Source: Paramagnetospirillum marisnigri (GTDB lineage: Bacteria; Pseudomonadota; Alphaproteobacteria; Rhodospirillales; Magnetospirillaceae). From it: 64,000 bases of DNA. Each line of letters opens with the position of its first letter. The stretch's first letter is position 1. This document shows, piece after piece, positions 17,714-26,814 of this stretch. Location of the stretch: NCBI RefSeq assembly GCF_001650715.1, contig NZ_LWQT01000088.1, forward strand, positions 124,001 through 188,000, written 5' to 3'. The notes beneath the pieces are model-generated. The model was not told where the DNA came from, made no database searches, and worked only from the letters and a program-made list of their open reading frames with translations. The translations under genes were made by a program, and so were the position numbers.

Positions 17714-18478
17714 ATGACCCGCCGCATCCTGATCCTGGGCGGAACCGCCGAGGCCAATGCCCTGGCTCAACGGTTGGCCGGGCGGCCAGGGCTGGCGGTG
17801 GTGGTGTCGCTGGCCGGGCGCACCCGCGCGCCGCGCCTGCCGCCGGGGGAGGTCCGCATCGGCGGCTTCGGCGGCCCGCAAGGGCTGGAAGCCTTTCTGC
17901 GGGAAAACGCCATCACCGCCGTAATCGATGCCACCCATCCCTTCGCCGCGCGCATGGGACTTAACGCCTTTCAGGCCTGCCAAGCCTGCACAGTGCCGCT
18001 GCTGCGTCTGGAGCGCCCCGCCTGGGTGGCGCAAGCGGGGGATCGCTGGCACGAGGTCGAGGACTGGGACGAGGCCATCGCCGCCCTGCGGGACTCTGCC
18101 CGTCGGGTGCTGCTGGCGGTGGGACGGCAGGAGGTGGCGCTCTTCGCGATCCTGGAGCGGATATGGTTCCTGATCCGCTCGGTGGAGGCGCCCGAGCCGC
18201 TGCCCGCCTTCGCCCAGGCCGAGGCGATGCTGGCGCGCGGCCCTTTCAGCGTCGCCGACGAGGCCGCCTTGCTGCAAGATCGCGCCATCGACACCGTGGT
18301 CTGCAAGAACAGCGGCGGCGACGACGCCAAGCTGGTCGCCGCTCGCCAGTTGGGCCTGACGGTGGTGATGCGCCGCCGCCCCCGGCGGCCCGAAACCGCC
18401 ACCGTCGCCGGGATCGAGGAGGCCCTGGCCTGGATCAGCGGGTCAGGGAATCACCCACCACCCGCCCCTGGCGGTTGA
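17714..18478 (+). CDS. cobK: Precorrin-6A reductase
   Basis: 254 residues of the CobK/CbiJ family, which uses NADPH to reduce precorrin-6A during corrin ring synthesis. Recognisable are the N-terminal nucleotide-binding stretch ILILGGTAEANALAQRLA, VIDATHPFAARMG and the late VCKNSGGDDAKLVAARQLG motif. The ATG at 17714 has GGAG upstream; the in-frame extension to 17570 lacks a ribosome site. The last 44 bases overlap the 3' end of the convergent cbiD. No cobalamin riboswitch was recognised in the 175 bp between the Zur-like box and the start. Confidence 0.93.
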   Translation: MTRRILILGGTAEANALAQRLAGRPGLAVVVSLAGRTRAPRLPPGEVRIGGFGGPQGLEAFLRENAITAVIDATHPFAARMGLNAFQACQACTVPLLRLERPAWVAQAGDRWHEVEDWDEAIAALRDSARRVLLAVGRQEVALFAILERIWFLIRSVEAPEPLPAFAQAEAMLARGPFSVADEAALLQDRAIDTVVCKNSGGDDAKLVAARQLGLTVVMRRRPRRPETATVAGIEEALAWISGSGNHPPPAPGG

Positions 18479-19529
18479 CCACCACCACATCCACCGCCAC
18501 CGGCACATCCCCCAGCACCCCTCGCGCCACCCTTGCCGCCTCGACCGCCACCGCGTCGCCCAGCGGCAGGCCATGGGCCTCGGCCAGGTCCAGAACTTCC
18601 AGCCCGGTATGGGCGCTGGCGGCGCTGGCGACCAATTCGGCCGAGGCGCCCAGGCCTTCCAGCAAGGTGGCCAGCCGCCCCTTATCCACCTGCGAGCGGC
18701 CGGAATGCAGGTCCATATGCCCCGCCGCCAGCTTCGACATCTTGGCGAAGCCGCCGCCGATGGTCAGGCGGGCGACCGGATGGCGGCGCAGATATTTCAG
18801 CATGCCGCCGACGAAGTCGCCCATGTCGACGGCGGCCTCGGGGGCGAGGCCGCGCAGCGCCAGCACCGCTTTTTCGGAGGTGCTGCCGGCGCAGCCCGCC
18901 ACATGGATCAGGCCGCAGGCACGCGCCACGTCGATGCCGCGCTGGATGGAGTGGATCCAGGCGGAACAGGAATAGGGCACCACCACGCCGGTTGTGCCCA
19001 GGATGGAGATGCCGCCCAGGATGCCCAGGCGCGGATTCCAGGTGCCCAGGGCGATGCGTTCGCCACCAGGCACGGAAATCTCGATCTCCAGATCGGCGGC
19101 GCGGCCGTGACGGCTGGCCGCCTCGACCGCCTCGGCGATCATCAGGCGGCGCGGCACCGGATTGATGGCGGGTTCGCCCACCGCCAGCGGCAGGCCGGGC
19201 CGGGTCACGGTGCCCACCCCGGCGCCCGCGCGGAACACCACGCCGCCGCCCGGCGATCCCGTGCGAACCGTGGCGATGATGCTGGCGCCATGGGTGACGT
19301 CGGGGTCGTCGCCCGCGTCCTTGACTACCCCGGCCCGCGCCCAGCCGTCGCCGCTCTCGGCCAGGGCCAGGGGAAAGCTGGGGGTTTCGCCACGCGGCAG
19401 GCGGATGGTGACCGGATCGGGAAAGCCGTCGCCGAACAGCGCGGCGCAGGCGGCCCGGGTCGCCGCCGTGGCACAGGCGCCGGTGGTCCAGCCCGACCGC
19501 AGGGGCTTGTCGCAATCCGCTTCGCTCAT
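18435..19529 (-). CDS. cbiD: Cobalt-precorrin-5B C1-methyltransferase
   Basis: 364 residues, full length for CbiD, which methylates C1 of (cobalt-)precorrin-5 using S-adenosylmethionine. The N-terminal RSGWTTGACATAATRAA and the segment KDAGDDPDVTHGA are diagnostic of the family. The ATG at 19527-19529 is preceded by GGCGGAGC. It overlaps cobK tail to tail by 44 bp. CbiD is typical of cobalt-early routes, while bluB at 44469 makes the lower ligand, so the organism probably makes B12 itself. The other cob/cbi genes are outside the window. Confidence 0.95.
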   Translation of the reverse strand: MSEADCDKPLRSGWTTGACATAATRAACAALFGDGFPDPVTIRLPRGETPSFPLALAESGDGWARAGVVKDAGDDPDVTHGASIIATVRTGSPGGGVVFRAGAGVGTVTRPGLPLAVGEPAINPVPRRLMIAEAVEAASRHGRAADLEIEISVPGGERIALGTWNPRLGILGGISILGTTGVVVPYSCSAWIHSIQRGIDVARACGLIHVAGCAGSTSEKAVLALRGLAPEAAVDMGDFVGGMLKYLRRHPVARLTIGGGFAKMSKLAAGHMDLHSGRSQVDKGRLATLLEGLGASAELVASAASAHTGLEVLDLAEAHGLPLGDAVAVEAARVARGVLGDVPVAVDVVVVNRQGRVVGDSLTR

Positions 19530-19713
19530 GCTCCGCCCATCGCTTGATCCTGGCCGGTCATAGCACGGATCAGGGGCGGCGCTAAGCGTCCCGGTCCAGG
19601 AAATCGAACCTGCCAGGATCGGGGGCGGGCGGCACTCCCATATGGGGGTGGGGCCAAGCCCGATCTTTTGAAACAGTGGTGACTAAGCGAACCACCCTTG
19701 AGGATCTCCTCCC

Positions 19714-20547
19714 ATGCGTCGACGCACCGTCCTGAGCATGATCATGGCCATGGCGGCCACGGCACCCCTGCCACTGCGGGCCGCCGAGCCACCCACCTAT
19801 ACCCTGGCGGTGGTGCCCCAGTTCGACCTGCGGCAGTTGGAATCGGCGTGGCGCCCCATCATTGAACGGCTTGAAGCATCAACAGGGGTGCGCTTCGTGC
19901 TGGTGACCGAACAGAGCATTCCCCTGTTCGAGAAGGGCCTGCATGCCGGGGCCTATGATTTCGCCTACATGAATCCGTTTCACTACGTGCTCGCCAACCG
20001 CAGGCAGGGCTACGCCGCCCTGGTCCGCGATACCGAGACTCCGCTGTCGGGGCTGGTGGTGGTGCGCAAGGATTCCGGAATCACCGACGTCAAGGCGCTC
20101 AATGGCCGCAAGGTGGCCTTTCCCGCCCCCAACGCATTCGGCGCCGCCCTGATCCCCCGGGCGGAGTTCGTGCGGAAGTTCGGCATCCAGATCACCGAGT
20201 CCTATGTCCGCTCCCACGATTCCGCTTATCTCAACGTGGTTTTGGGGTTGGCCGATGCGGCCGGAGGCATTCGCGCCACCTTCGAACGCCAGAAGCCGGA
20301 AATCCGCGAGATGCTGCGGGTGGTCCACGAGACCGCCGCCTATACTCCCCATCCCCTGGCGGCGCATCCCCGCGTTTCCGCTGATCTGGTATCCAGGGTC
20401 AAGGCGGAGATGCTGAACATCGGTCGTGACCCGGCCATGGCTCCGTTGCTGGCGGCCATCCCCATTAAGACTATCGGCATAGCTGCCGATAGCGATTATG
20501 ATTCCCTCCGCATCCTGGGGTTGGAGGCCTTCGTCGTCGAGCCATGA
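19714..20547 (+). CDS. PhnD-like periplasmic substrate-binding protein
   Basis: 277 residues with a signal peptide ending PLRAAE. The body is of the PhnD/phosphonate-binding type: VVPQFDLRQLESAWRPIIER, then YDFAYMNPFHYV and the ALNGRKVAFP hinge. No ABC permease or ATPase is nearby. Instead, its stop overlaps the start of a sensor kinase (ATGA), so it very probably delivers a ligand to that kinase rather than to a transporter. GAGGATC precedes the ATG. The ligand cannot be told; related domains in TtrS-like sensors respond to oxidised sulfur anions. Confidence 0.88.
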   Translation: MRRRTVLSMIMAMAATAPLPLRAAEPPTYTLAVVPQFDLRQLESAWRPIIERLEASTGVRFVLVTEQSIPLFEKGLHAGAYDFAYMNPFHYVLANRRQGYAALVRDTETPLSGLVVVRKDSGITDVKALNGRKVAFPAPNAFGAALIPRAEFVRKFGIQITESYVRSHDSAYLNVVLGLADAAGGIRATFERQKPEIREMLRVVHETAAYTPHPLAAHPRVSADLVSRVKAEMLNIGRDPAMAPLLAAIPIKTIGIAADSDYDSLRILGLEAFVVEP

Positions 20548-23500
20548 GCATCCGAGCCAAACTCCTTGTGCCGTTGCTGTTGCTGACCGCCATGACCCTT
20601 GCGGCCCTGTATTTCGTCGCCTATGCCGCCCTGAAGCAGACCCTGCTGACCCAGCGGCTGGAGGCGGAGCAGCGGGCCTTGGAACTGGTGGCCCTGGCCA
20701 TGGTGCCCGACCTGATGGCGGGCGATCTCGCCAAGATTCACGAGACCCTGGACAGCGTGGCGCTCCGCCATCCGTGGTGGCGTGGCCTGACCCTGTTGAA
20801 CCGGGACGGAGCACGCCTCTATCCGTTGGCGGAGCCATCCAAGGTCATGGGGCTGACCTCGCGGGTTGCCGATGTTACCCTGATCGGGCGCCCCATCGGT
20901 CGGCTCAGCGTCGCCTTCGATGCCGACGCCCAGGTGGCGCCGGCCCTCAGCCTGGTGGAGCGCATGGGGCTGGTGGTGTCGGCCATCCTGGTCTTCGGAA
21001 CCCTGACGGTGGTGGGGCTGCAAAGCCGCTCGGTGATCTCGCCGCTGCGCAGTCTGGCCGAGGCCAGCCGTCTGATGTCCGAGGGCCGCTATGATGTGGT
21101 CCTGCCCCGGCAGTCCTCCGACGAGGTCGGTGAACTGGTCAAGGCCTTCCAGGCCATGGGCGATGCCGTTGCCAGCCGCGAGGCCGATCTCAGGCGCAGC
21201 GAGCGGCGCCTGGAGGCGGTGATCGACAATTCCGCCGAGGCGGTGCTGACCCTGGACGGCCAGGGCCGCATCCTGACCATTAATCGCGCAGCCGAAACAA
21301 TGTTCACCGCCACCCTCGACATGGTGGCGGGCTGGAACATCGCCGCCCTGATCCCCAACGACCCGCTGGGCGCCAGCCACGGCATGGAGATGGAGGCCTT
21401 CCGGGTCGACAGCGGCAGCTTCCCCGCCTTCGTCACCGCCACCACCGTCGAGGTGGAAGGCACCCGCATGGTGGTCGCCACCGTGGCCGACCTCACCGTC
21501 CACAAGCGGGCCGAGGAGCAGTTGAAGGAAAGCGAGGGCCGCTTCCGCGACCTGGCGGAATCGGCCTCGGATTGGTTCTGGGAGACCGATATCGACTACC
21601 GCCTGACCTTCGTGTCCGAACGCATCGGCAATATCCTCGGCGTGAAGCCCTCGGCGGTGCTGGGCTTCAGCTATTTCGAGCTGGGCCTGACCGATTACGA
21701 CCCCGGCCTCGCCCAGGTCCACGCCGAGGATCTGGACGCCCATCGCCCATTCCGCGACCTGCTGTTCCATATCGGCCCGGAGGGCGGCAAGGACGGCAAG
21801 ATCATCCGCATCAGCGGCATGCCCTTCTACGACCAGACCGGCAGCTTCATCGGCTATCGCGGCATCGGCGCCGATATCACCCGCGAGGCGCGGGCGGAAC
21901 AGCGCGCCCGCCAGGCCCAACAGCAACTGGCCGACGCCATCGAAAGCATCAACGACGGCATCGCCGTGTTCGACGACCAGGACCGGTTGGTGCTGTGCAA
22001 CCGGGAATACCACAAGATTTTCCAACCCCTGTCGGACCTGCTGATTCCCGGTGTTCCGTTCCGCGATCTGATCATGGCGGGGCGCCATCGCGATGTCTTC
22101 GTGGTGAACGACGAAAGCTTCGACCAATGGGCCGCGACCCGGTTGGCCACCCACCGCGAGGCCACCGGCGAGCCTTTCCAGATGCATCTCGCCACCGGTC
22201 ATTGGCTGCTGTGCCGGGAATACCGCACCGCCGATGGCGGCGTGGTGGGGGTGCGCACCGACATCACCGACATCAAGCGCCGCGAGCAGGATCTGGACCA
22301 GTTGAAGCGCCGCTATCAGCTGATCCTGGACTGCGCCGGTGACGGCATCGTCGGGTTGGACCGTGATGGCACCGTCACCTTCGCCAACCGCATGGCCGCC
22401 GCCATGCTGGAACGCGATCCAGACACCATGATCGGCCAAGCCTTCACCGCCCTGGTGGAAGCTTCGGAAGCCGACCGCCGCGCCATTGGCTGCGCCATCA
22501 GCGACGGCGTCGCCGAGCGTATGGATGATGCCCTGTTCCATCGCGCCGACCAGCCGCCCATGCCGGTGGAATATCTGGTGGCGTCGCTGATCGAGGGCGA
22601 GCAGGTGGTGGGCGCCGTGCTGGTGTTCCGCGACATCACCATCCGTCGCCAGTACCAGCGCGCCCTGGCCGACCAGCATGCCGAGCTGGAACGTCTGGTG
22701 GCGGAACGGACCGAGGCCTTGAAGGAGGCGCAGCGCGAAGCCCTGCACGCCTCGCGGCTGGCCAGCGTCGGCCAGTTGGCTGCGGGCATCGCCCACGAGA
22801 TCAACACCCCCATCCAGTATGTGGGCGACAACCTGCACTTCATCCAGAACGTCGCCGCCGAGGTGATCCCCCTGGTGGGCGAGGCGCGCAAGCTGGCCGC
22901 CGAACTGGAGCAGGGCAGGGCAGGGCCCGAGGCCGGACGGGATTTCCTAGCCCGGATCGATCCCGCCAACCTGGACTTCCTGCTCGACGAGACCCCCCTG
23001 GCCGTGACTCAGTCGCTGGAAGGTGTCGCCCAGGTCGCCCGCATCGTGCTGTCCATGAAGGAGTTCTCCCATCCCGGCACCAGCCAGAAATCGGCGGTCG
23101 ACATCAACCGGGCCCTGGACAGCACCCTGGTGGTGTCGCGCAATAGCTGGAAGCATTCCGCCAGTGTCGAAACCCGCTTCGACCCGGCGCTGCCCCTGGT
23201 CAACTGCCATCCCGGCGAGATGAATCAGGTGTTCCTGAACCTGATCGTCAACGCCGCCCACGCCATCGAAGCTTCAGACAAGCCCCTGCCGGGAACCATC
23301 GTGGTGGAAACCGCCGCCCGCGGCGATGTCGTGGAAATCAGCATCGCCGACAGCGGCACGGGCATTGCCGACGACATCAAGGACCGCATCTTCGATCCCT
23401 TCTTCACCACCAAGGAGGTGGGCAAGGGCACCGGTCAGGGGCTGGCCATCTGCTATGACGTGGTGGTCACCAAGCATGGCGGCGAGATCGTGGTGGGCGG

Positions 23501-23570
23501 CAAGCCGGGCGAGGGCGCGGTGTTCACGATTCGCTTGCCGGTGGGGGGACAGGCGGCGGTGCAGATTTGA
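20544..23570 (+). CDS. HAMP-multi-PAS sensor histidine kinase
   Basis: 1008 residues. Membrane helices at about 8-30 and 141-160 flank a periplasmic domain of some 110 residues; then HAMP (161-213) and four PAS-type domains (roughly 222-330, 333-450, 455-580, 583-700). The kinase core has phosphoacceptor His751 in AAGIAHEINTPIQY (NtrB/HisKA_4-like), N box NLIVNAAHAIEAS, G1 DSGTGI and G2 GTGQGLAI. No response regulator lies beside it. Start overlaps the end of the PhnD-like binding protein gene. The last 47 bp overlap the 3' end of the convergent glycosyltransferase gene. Confidence 0.93.
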   Translation: MSIRAKLLVPLLLLTAMTLAALYFVAYAALKQTLLTQRLEAEQRALELVALAMVPDLMAGDLAKIHETLDSVALRHPWWRGLTLLNRDGARLYPLAEPSKVMGLTSRVADVTLIGRPIGRLSVAFDADAQVAPALSLVERMGLVVSAILVFGTLTVVGLQSRSVISPLRSLAEASRLMSEGRYDVVLPRQSSDEVGELVKAFQAMGDAVASREADLRRSERRLEAVIDNSAEAVLTLDGQGRILTINRAAETMFTATLDMVAGWNIAALIPNDPLGASHGMEMEAFRVDSGSFPAFVTATTVEVEGTRMVVATVADLTVHKRAEEQLKESEGRFRDLAESASDWFWETDIDYRLTFVSERIGNILGVKPSAVLGFSYFELGLTDYDPGLAQVHAEDLDAHRPFRDLLFHIGPEGGKDGKIIRISGMPFYDQTGSFIGYRGIGADITREARAEQRARQAQQQLADAIESINDGIAVFDDQDRLVLCNREYHKIFQPLSDLLIPGVPFRDLIMAGRHRDVFVVNDESFDQWAATRLATHREATGEPFQMHLATGHWLLCREYRTADGGVVGVRTDITDIKRREQDLDQLKRRYQLILDCAGDGIVGLDRDGTVTFANRMAAAMLERDPDTMIGQAFTALVEASEADRRAIGCAISDGVAERMDDALFHRADQPPMPVEYLVASLIEGEQVVGAVLVFRDITIRRQYQRALADQHAELERLVAERTEALKEAQREALHASRLASVGQLAAGIAHEINTPIQYVGDNLHFIQNVAAEVIPLVGEARKLAAELEQGRAGPEAGRDFLARIDPANLDFLLDETPLAVTQSLEGVAQVARIVLSMKEFSHPGTSQKSAVDINRALDSTLVVSRNSWKHSASVETRFDPALPLVNCHPGEMNQVFLNLIVNAAHAIEASDKPLPGTIVVETAARGDVVEISIADSGTGIADDIKDRIFDPFFTTKEVGKGTGQGLAICYDVVVTKHGGEIVVGGKPGEGAVFTIRLPVGGQAAVQI

Positions 23571-24579
23571 CCTGATCGGCCTTGAGGTGAAGACCCAGGC
23601 TATACCCCGCCTCGTAGGTCCGGCGCAGACGCTGCCATTCCCCGGCGGCGTCGCCGCCCAGCGCCGCCGCGATCAGCCCCGACAGGTAGTCTTCCGAGAA
23701 ATCGGCGGGAAAGTCCCGCATGGGGTCCAGCCGCCCCTCCAGCCAGGCCACGGACAGCAGGTCCGAGATGTCGTAGAGCGTCACCTCCGAACCGTATTGC
23801 GCCATGGGCACCCTGGTGGACAGCGAGAAACCGTGATGCAGCACCTGCGGCGAGATACGGCCGAAGCCCGGCGTCTCGCCCCGCCCGATCATGGCCGCCA
23901 TCACCTCCATGGCATGGTCGTGGATGGGGCCTTCGGGAATCCAGCCGGGCGCGGTGGCATGGCAGTCCAGCCAGAAGCGACGGTCGAAGAAGGCCAGACT
24001 GACGGGGAAATAGGTGTCGGCCATGTCGCGGCGCGGCGGCCACGGCACCTCCATCACCTCCAGCCGGGCGGTCTCGCCCGCCTCCTCGCCGGTCCGGACG
24101 GCGCCAAAGGCCTGGAAGCCCTGATAGAAGGCCGAGACCGTCAGCAGGCCATGGCGGCGCATGGCATCCTCCACCGCCGCGAGGTCGAGATGGTCCGAGA
24201 CCCAGACATCCTCCTCGATCAGCAGCATGAATTCGCCCGTCAGATCGCCGATGGCGTCGCGCCAGAAGGTCAGTGGGTCCATGTCGCCGGGCCAGATCAG
24301 CACCCGTTCCAGATCGGCCCGCAGCCCGGCGAACTGGTCGGCATCGTCGGGCAGCGGCTGGCGCAGGCGCTCGCGGATGGCCAGCGGCTTGACGGCGCAC
24401 CAGGGCGAGCGGACGAAGCGGACCTCGGGGTATTTGCGTTCCAGATGCTCGCGCATGGCCGGGAACAATCCGTCATCCAGCACGGTGACCGGGCCGAGAT
24501 TGTCCAGATTGGCCCGGATCGAGGCAAGGCAGCGGTCCAGGTAGAAGGGGCGCGAAAAGGCTTTGACGACGATATCCAT
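23524..24579 (-). CDS. Glycosyltransferase-like protein, GT-A fold
   Basis: 351 residues. The N-terminus MDIVVKAFSRPFYLDRCL and the acidic LLIEEDVWVSDHLDL (a DxD-like metal and sugar-nucleotide site) are those of GT-A type transferases acting on surface glycans. No membrane segment is seen; the last 15 residues are a proline-rich tail. GGGGAG precedes the ATG. It lies 15 bp after another glycosyltransferase-like gene on the same strand and probably shares its transcript. Sugar and acceptor are unknown. Its 3' end overlaps the convergent kinase gene. Confidence 0.7.
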   Translation of the reverse strand: MDIVVKAFSRPFYLDRCLASIRANLDNLGPVTVLDDGLFPAMREHLERKYPEVRFVRSPWCAVKPLAIRERLRQPLPDDADQFAGLRADLERVLIWPGDMDPLTFWRDAIGDLTGEFMLLIEEDVWVSDHLDLAAVEDAMRRHGLLTVSAFYQGFQAFGAVRTGEEAGETARLEVMEVPWPPRRDMADTYFPVSLAFFDRRFWLDCHATAPGWIPEGPIHDHAMEVMAAMIGRGETPGFGRISPQVLHHGFSLSTRVPMAQYGSEVTLYDISDLLSVAWLEGRLDPMRDFPADFSEDYLSGLIAAALGGDAAGEWQRLRRTYEAGYSLGLHLKADQVKSAPPPVPPPASES

Positions 24580-24594
24580 CCGTGGGGCTCCCCG

Positions 24595-26376
24595 TCAGCG
24601 CCGGGCATGGGCCAGCAGGCCCCGCCACAGCCGCTTGGCCGAATAGCGCCGCTCCGCCCGCAGCCGCGCCCGGCCCGCGATCTCGGCCGCCACGCCGGGA
24701 TTGCGGTGGACGAAGCGGCAAAGCTGCGCGATGTCGTCCAGGGTGGTCCAGGGCAGGTAGTGCCGCCACGGCGTGAAGAACAGGCGGGTGCAGGGATTGT
24801 CCTGTTCCAGCAGCAAGGTCCCCAGCGCCGCCGCCTCCCAGACCCGCCCGGTGATCAGATGCTCGGAATTGGTATGGGCGGAAATGTTCAAGGTCGCCCG
24901 CGACTGTCCCAGGAAGCCGAGATAGGCCGCCATGTCGGGCAGCTGAATGGCGCGCTGGTCGCCGAAAATGGCGGTGAAGGGCAGGTCCTCGGTCAGCAGT
25001 ACCGACAAGATGGCGTTGCGCATGGTGAAAAAGACGCTGCCCACGAAGCTCAGATTGATCGGCCGCCCCTCGAAGGGCGGCGGCGGCGCCATGGGCTGCA
25101 CCGCGTGCCAGCCAGAGAATACCCGGTCGGCGAAGCGGCCATCCCCGGTGGTCAGGATCGGCGACAGGGGGTGGAACACCAGCAGGGTGTCCGCCGCCTC
25201 CAGCCAGCCGGTCATGCAGGCCAGGGCGGGGGCGTGGGCATCGCGGATGGAGACGATCAGCCGGAAGCCCAGCCGCTGCTTCAGCCTGGCCATGATGTCG
25301 GGGCGCAAGCCGCGCGAGGTCAGCGGCGAGCACCATTCGATCAGCACCAGTTCGGGGCGCAGCCGCTCCACCTCGGCCTCGAAGGTGGCGATGCGCGCCT
25401 CGATGGCGGCATCGGTCAGGCGGACGTCGCAGCCCAGGATCAGGGCGTCGTCCAGGATCTGATGCGTCTCCAGCCCGGCGGCGATGCAGGACTCGCGCAG
25501 ATGATGGACCACGTCGTTGGGGAAGATGGAGGACTCGAACCCCACCAGCAGCACCCGGCAGGGGGGCAAGGGCTCGTCGCCGCCCAGATCGTCGGGCGGA
25601 TCGGCCACATCCGGGGTGGTGGCGATCCGCTCCAGGATGGCGGCCTCGATCTCGGCGGAATAGGGCCTGACCCGGCCATCGAAGCGGCCGACCACTAGAT
25701 CGAGGGCGGGATCGGCCCGTGACCACAGCGGTTCGAACCGGGTCCGCGCCGCCAGGGGATCGCCGCCGATCAGGGCGAGGCGTGCCTGGTCGACCAGGGC
25801 TTCCATGTCCTCGGTGGGTTCGGCCAGGAACGGGGCGAGCAGGGGGCCGATACGCTCGCTCCGCCCCAGGGTGATCAGCCCCCGCAGCAGGGCAGCGTGC
25901 TGGCCGCTCCAGTTCGGATTGGCCGCCAGCCAGGCCTCAACCAGGGCCAGCAGCGGTTCAGGGTCCTCGCCCCGCGCCGCCGCGATCTCGATCCGCAGCA
26001 GCATCTGTTCGGGGTTATGCGCGGTCAGGGCCGCCACCGGCTCCAGCTCGACCAGGGCGGCGTCCACCTCGCCCACCCGAAACAGCCCCCGCGCCAACAG
26101 GAAGCGGAAGCAATGCTGTGACGGCATCAGGGACAGGGCCACCCGGCAGGCCGACACGACCGCGTCGAAGCGGAAATCCCTCCCCAGCCGGTCCAGCAGG
26201 GTCAGCCACAGCCTGGCGGCGCTCCGCCGGGGCTCGGCCGACCATTCGTCCAAGGCCGTGAACAGCATGTCATGGGTCTCGGGCGGAGCCTCGGCCTCGA
26301 TCCAGCCGCCGGCCACCGCCGCCACCACGGCGAGGTCCAGACCGTCCGAATCCTTGCTGTCCCGATCCATGCCCAT
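24595..26376 (-). CDS. Repeat-containing protein with CgeB-like glycosyltransferase domain
   Basis: About 593 residues. The first 250 or so are all-helical and TPR-like (repeated ALVELEPVAAL-type helices). The C-terminal half is of the CgeB/GT-B type, with INLSFVGSVFFTMRN and the nucleotide-sugar site region TNSEHLITGRVWEAAALGT followed by LLLEQDNP. Such proteins modify surface polysaccharide or flagellin in other bacteria; the target here is unknown. Two starts six bases apart (26376, 26370) are possible; 26376 has GGCGGG upstream. Together with the next gene it forms a two-gene leftward unit. Confidence 0.68.
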   Translation of the reverse strand: MGMDRDSKDSDGLDLAVVAAVAGGWIEAEAPPETHDMLFTALDEWSAEPRRSAARLWLTLLDRLGRDFRFDAVVSACRVALSLMPSQHCFRFLLARGLFRVGEVDAALVELEPVAALTAHNPEQMLLRIEIAAARGEDPEPLLALVEAWLAANPNWSGQHAALLRGLITLGRSERIGPLLAPFLAEPTEDMEALVDQARLALIGGDPLAARTRFEPLWSRADPALDLVVGRFDGRVRPYSAEIEAAILERIATTPDVADPPDDLGGDEPLPPCRVLLVGFESSIFPNDVVHHLRESCIAAGLETHQILDDALILGCDVRLTDAAIEARIATFEAEVERLRPELVLIEWCSPLTSRGLRPDIMARLKQRLGFRLIVSIRDAHAPALACMTGWLEAADTLLVFHPLSPILTTGDGRFADRVFSGWHAVQPMAPPPPFEGRPINLSFVGSVFFTMRNAILSVLLTEDLPFTAIFGDQRAIQLPDMAAYLGFLGQSRATLNISAHTNSEHLITGRVWEAAALGTLLLEQDNPCTRLFFTPWRHYLPWTTLDDIAQLCRFVHRNPGVAAEIAGRARLRAERRYSAKRLWRGLLAHARR

Positions 26377-26504
26377 GTCCCGCCGGTATGCCCAGTCTTC
26401 CGTGATGCCCCAATTCCGGCGCCGGGGCAATCGGTGTCGGTGGCGCCGTCTGTCGATTTGGCTATCATGGCGGCGTTACATTCCCATGCAAGGAGCAGAC
26501 GGCC

Positions 26505-26678
26505 ATGGCCGAACAGGAAGTGATCTCCGCCGGTAACATCGCCAAGGAACTGGGCGTCCCCGACACCAAGGTGAAGAAAGCCATCAAGGATCTGGGCATC
26601 GAGCCCGCCGCCAAGAAAGGCGTGTGCAGCTTCTATTCCCGCGACGCCGTCGCCCAGATCAAGGCCAGGCTTGGCTGA
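26505..26678 (+). CDS. 57-residue helix-turn-helix-like protein
   Basis: A short gene encoding 57 residues with a well-placed AAGGAG nine bases before the ATG at 26505. The sequence (AGNIAKELGVPDTKVKKAIK, then DLGIEPAAKKGVCSFYSRDAV) reads as a small winged-helix or MerR/excisionase-like fold: two helices in turn arrangement, then a Lys-rich strand and a final helix ending QIKARLG. It is divergent from the glycosyltransferase pair and precedes the soe operon. Codon use matches the neighbours. A DNA-binding role is inferred from the fold pattern only. Confidence 0.75.
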   Translation: MAEQEVISAGNIAKELGVPDTKVKKAIKDLGIEPAAKKGVCSFYSRDAVAQIKARLG

Positions 26679-26724
26679 GTCGCCAAGGCTGCCGACGCCT
26701 CCCGTCCCCGGCCCCCTTTCCCGG

Positions 26725-26754
26725 TTGCCTTATTAGAGCCTCCTAAAGTAGAGT
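26725..26754 (+). promoter_or_regulatory. Candidate promoter of the soe operon
   Basis: TTGCCT (26725-26730) and TAGAGT (26749-26754) are 18 bp apart, about 60 bp before the soeA-like start. A small hairpin GGCCC-cttga-GGGCC lies in the presumed leader at 26764-26778. Matches are moderate. Confidence 0.3.
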
Positions 26755-26814
26755 GCCCTTAAAGGCCCCTTGAGGGCCGGGGATAAAGAAGAGTTCCAGG
26801 GGGGTAAGGTCGGC

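Noticed and set aside
20496-22838. 780-residue antisense frame over the PAS kinase gene
   Set aside because: Composition is biased to Gln, His and Gly, with no recognisable domain, while the sense strand encodes a complete histidine kinase.
23326-25698. 790-residue rightward frame across the kinase end and both glycosyltransferase genes
   Set aside because: It runs antisense through two genes with recognisable transferase motifs and has atypical composition.
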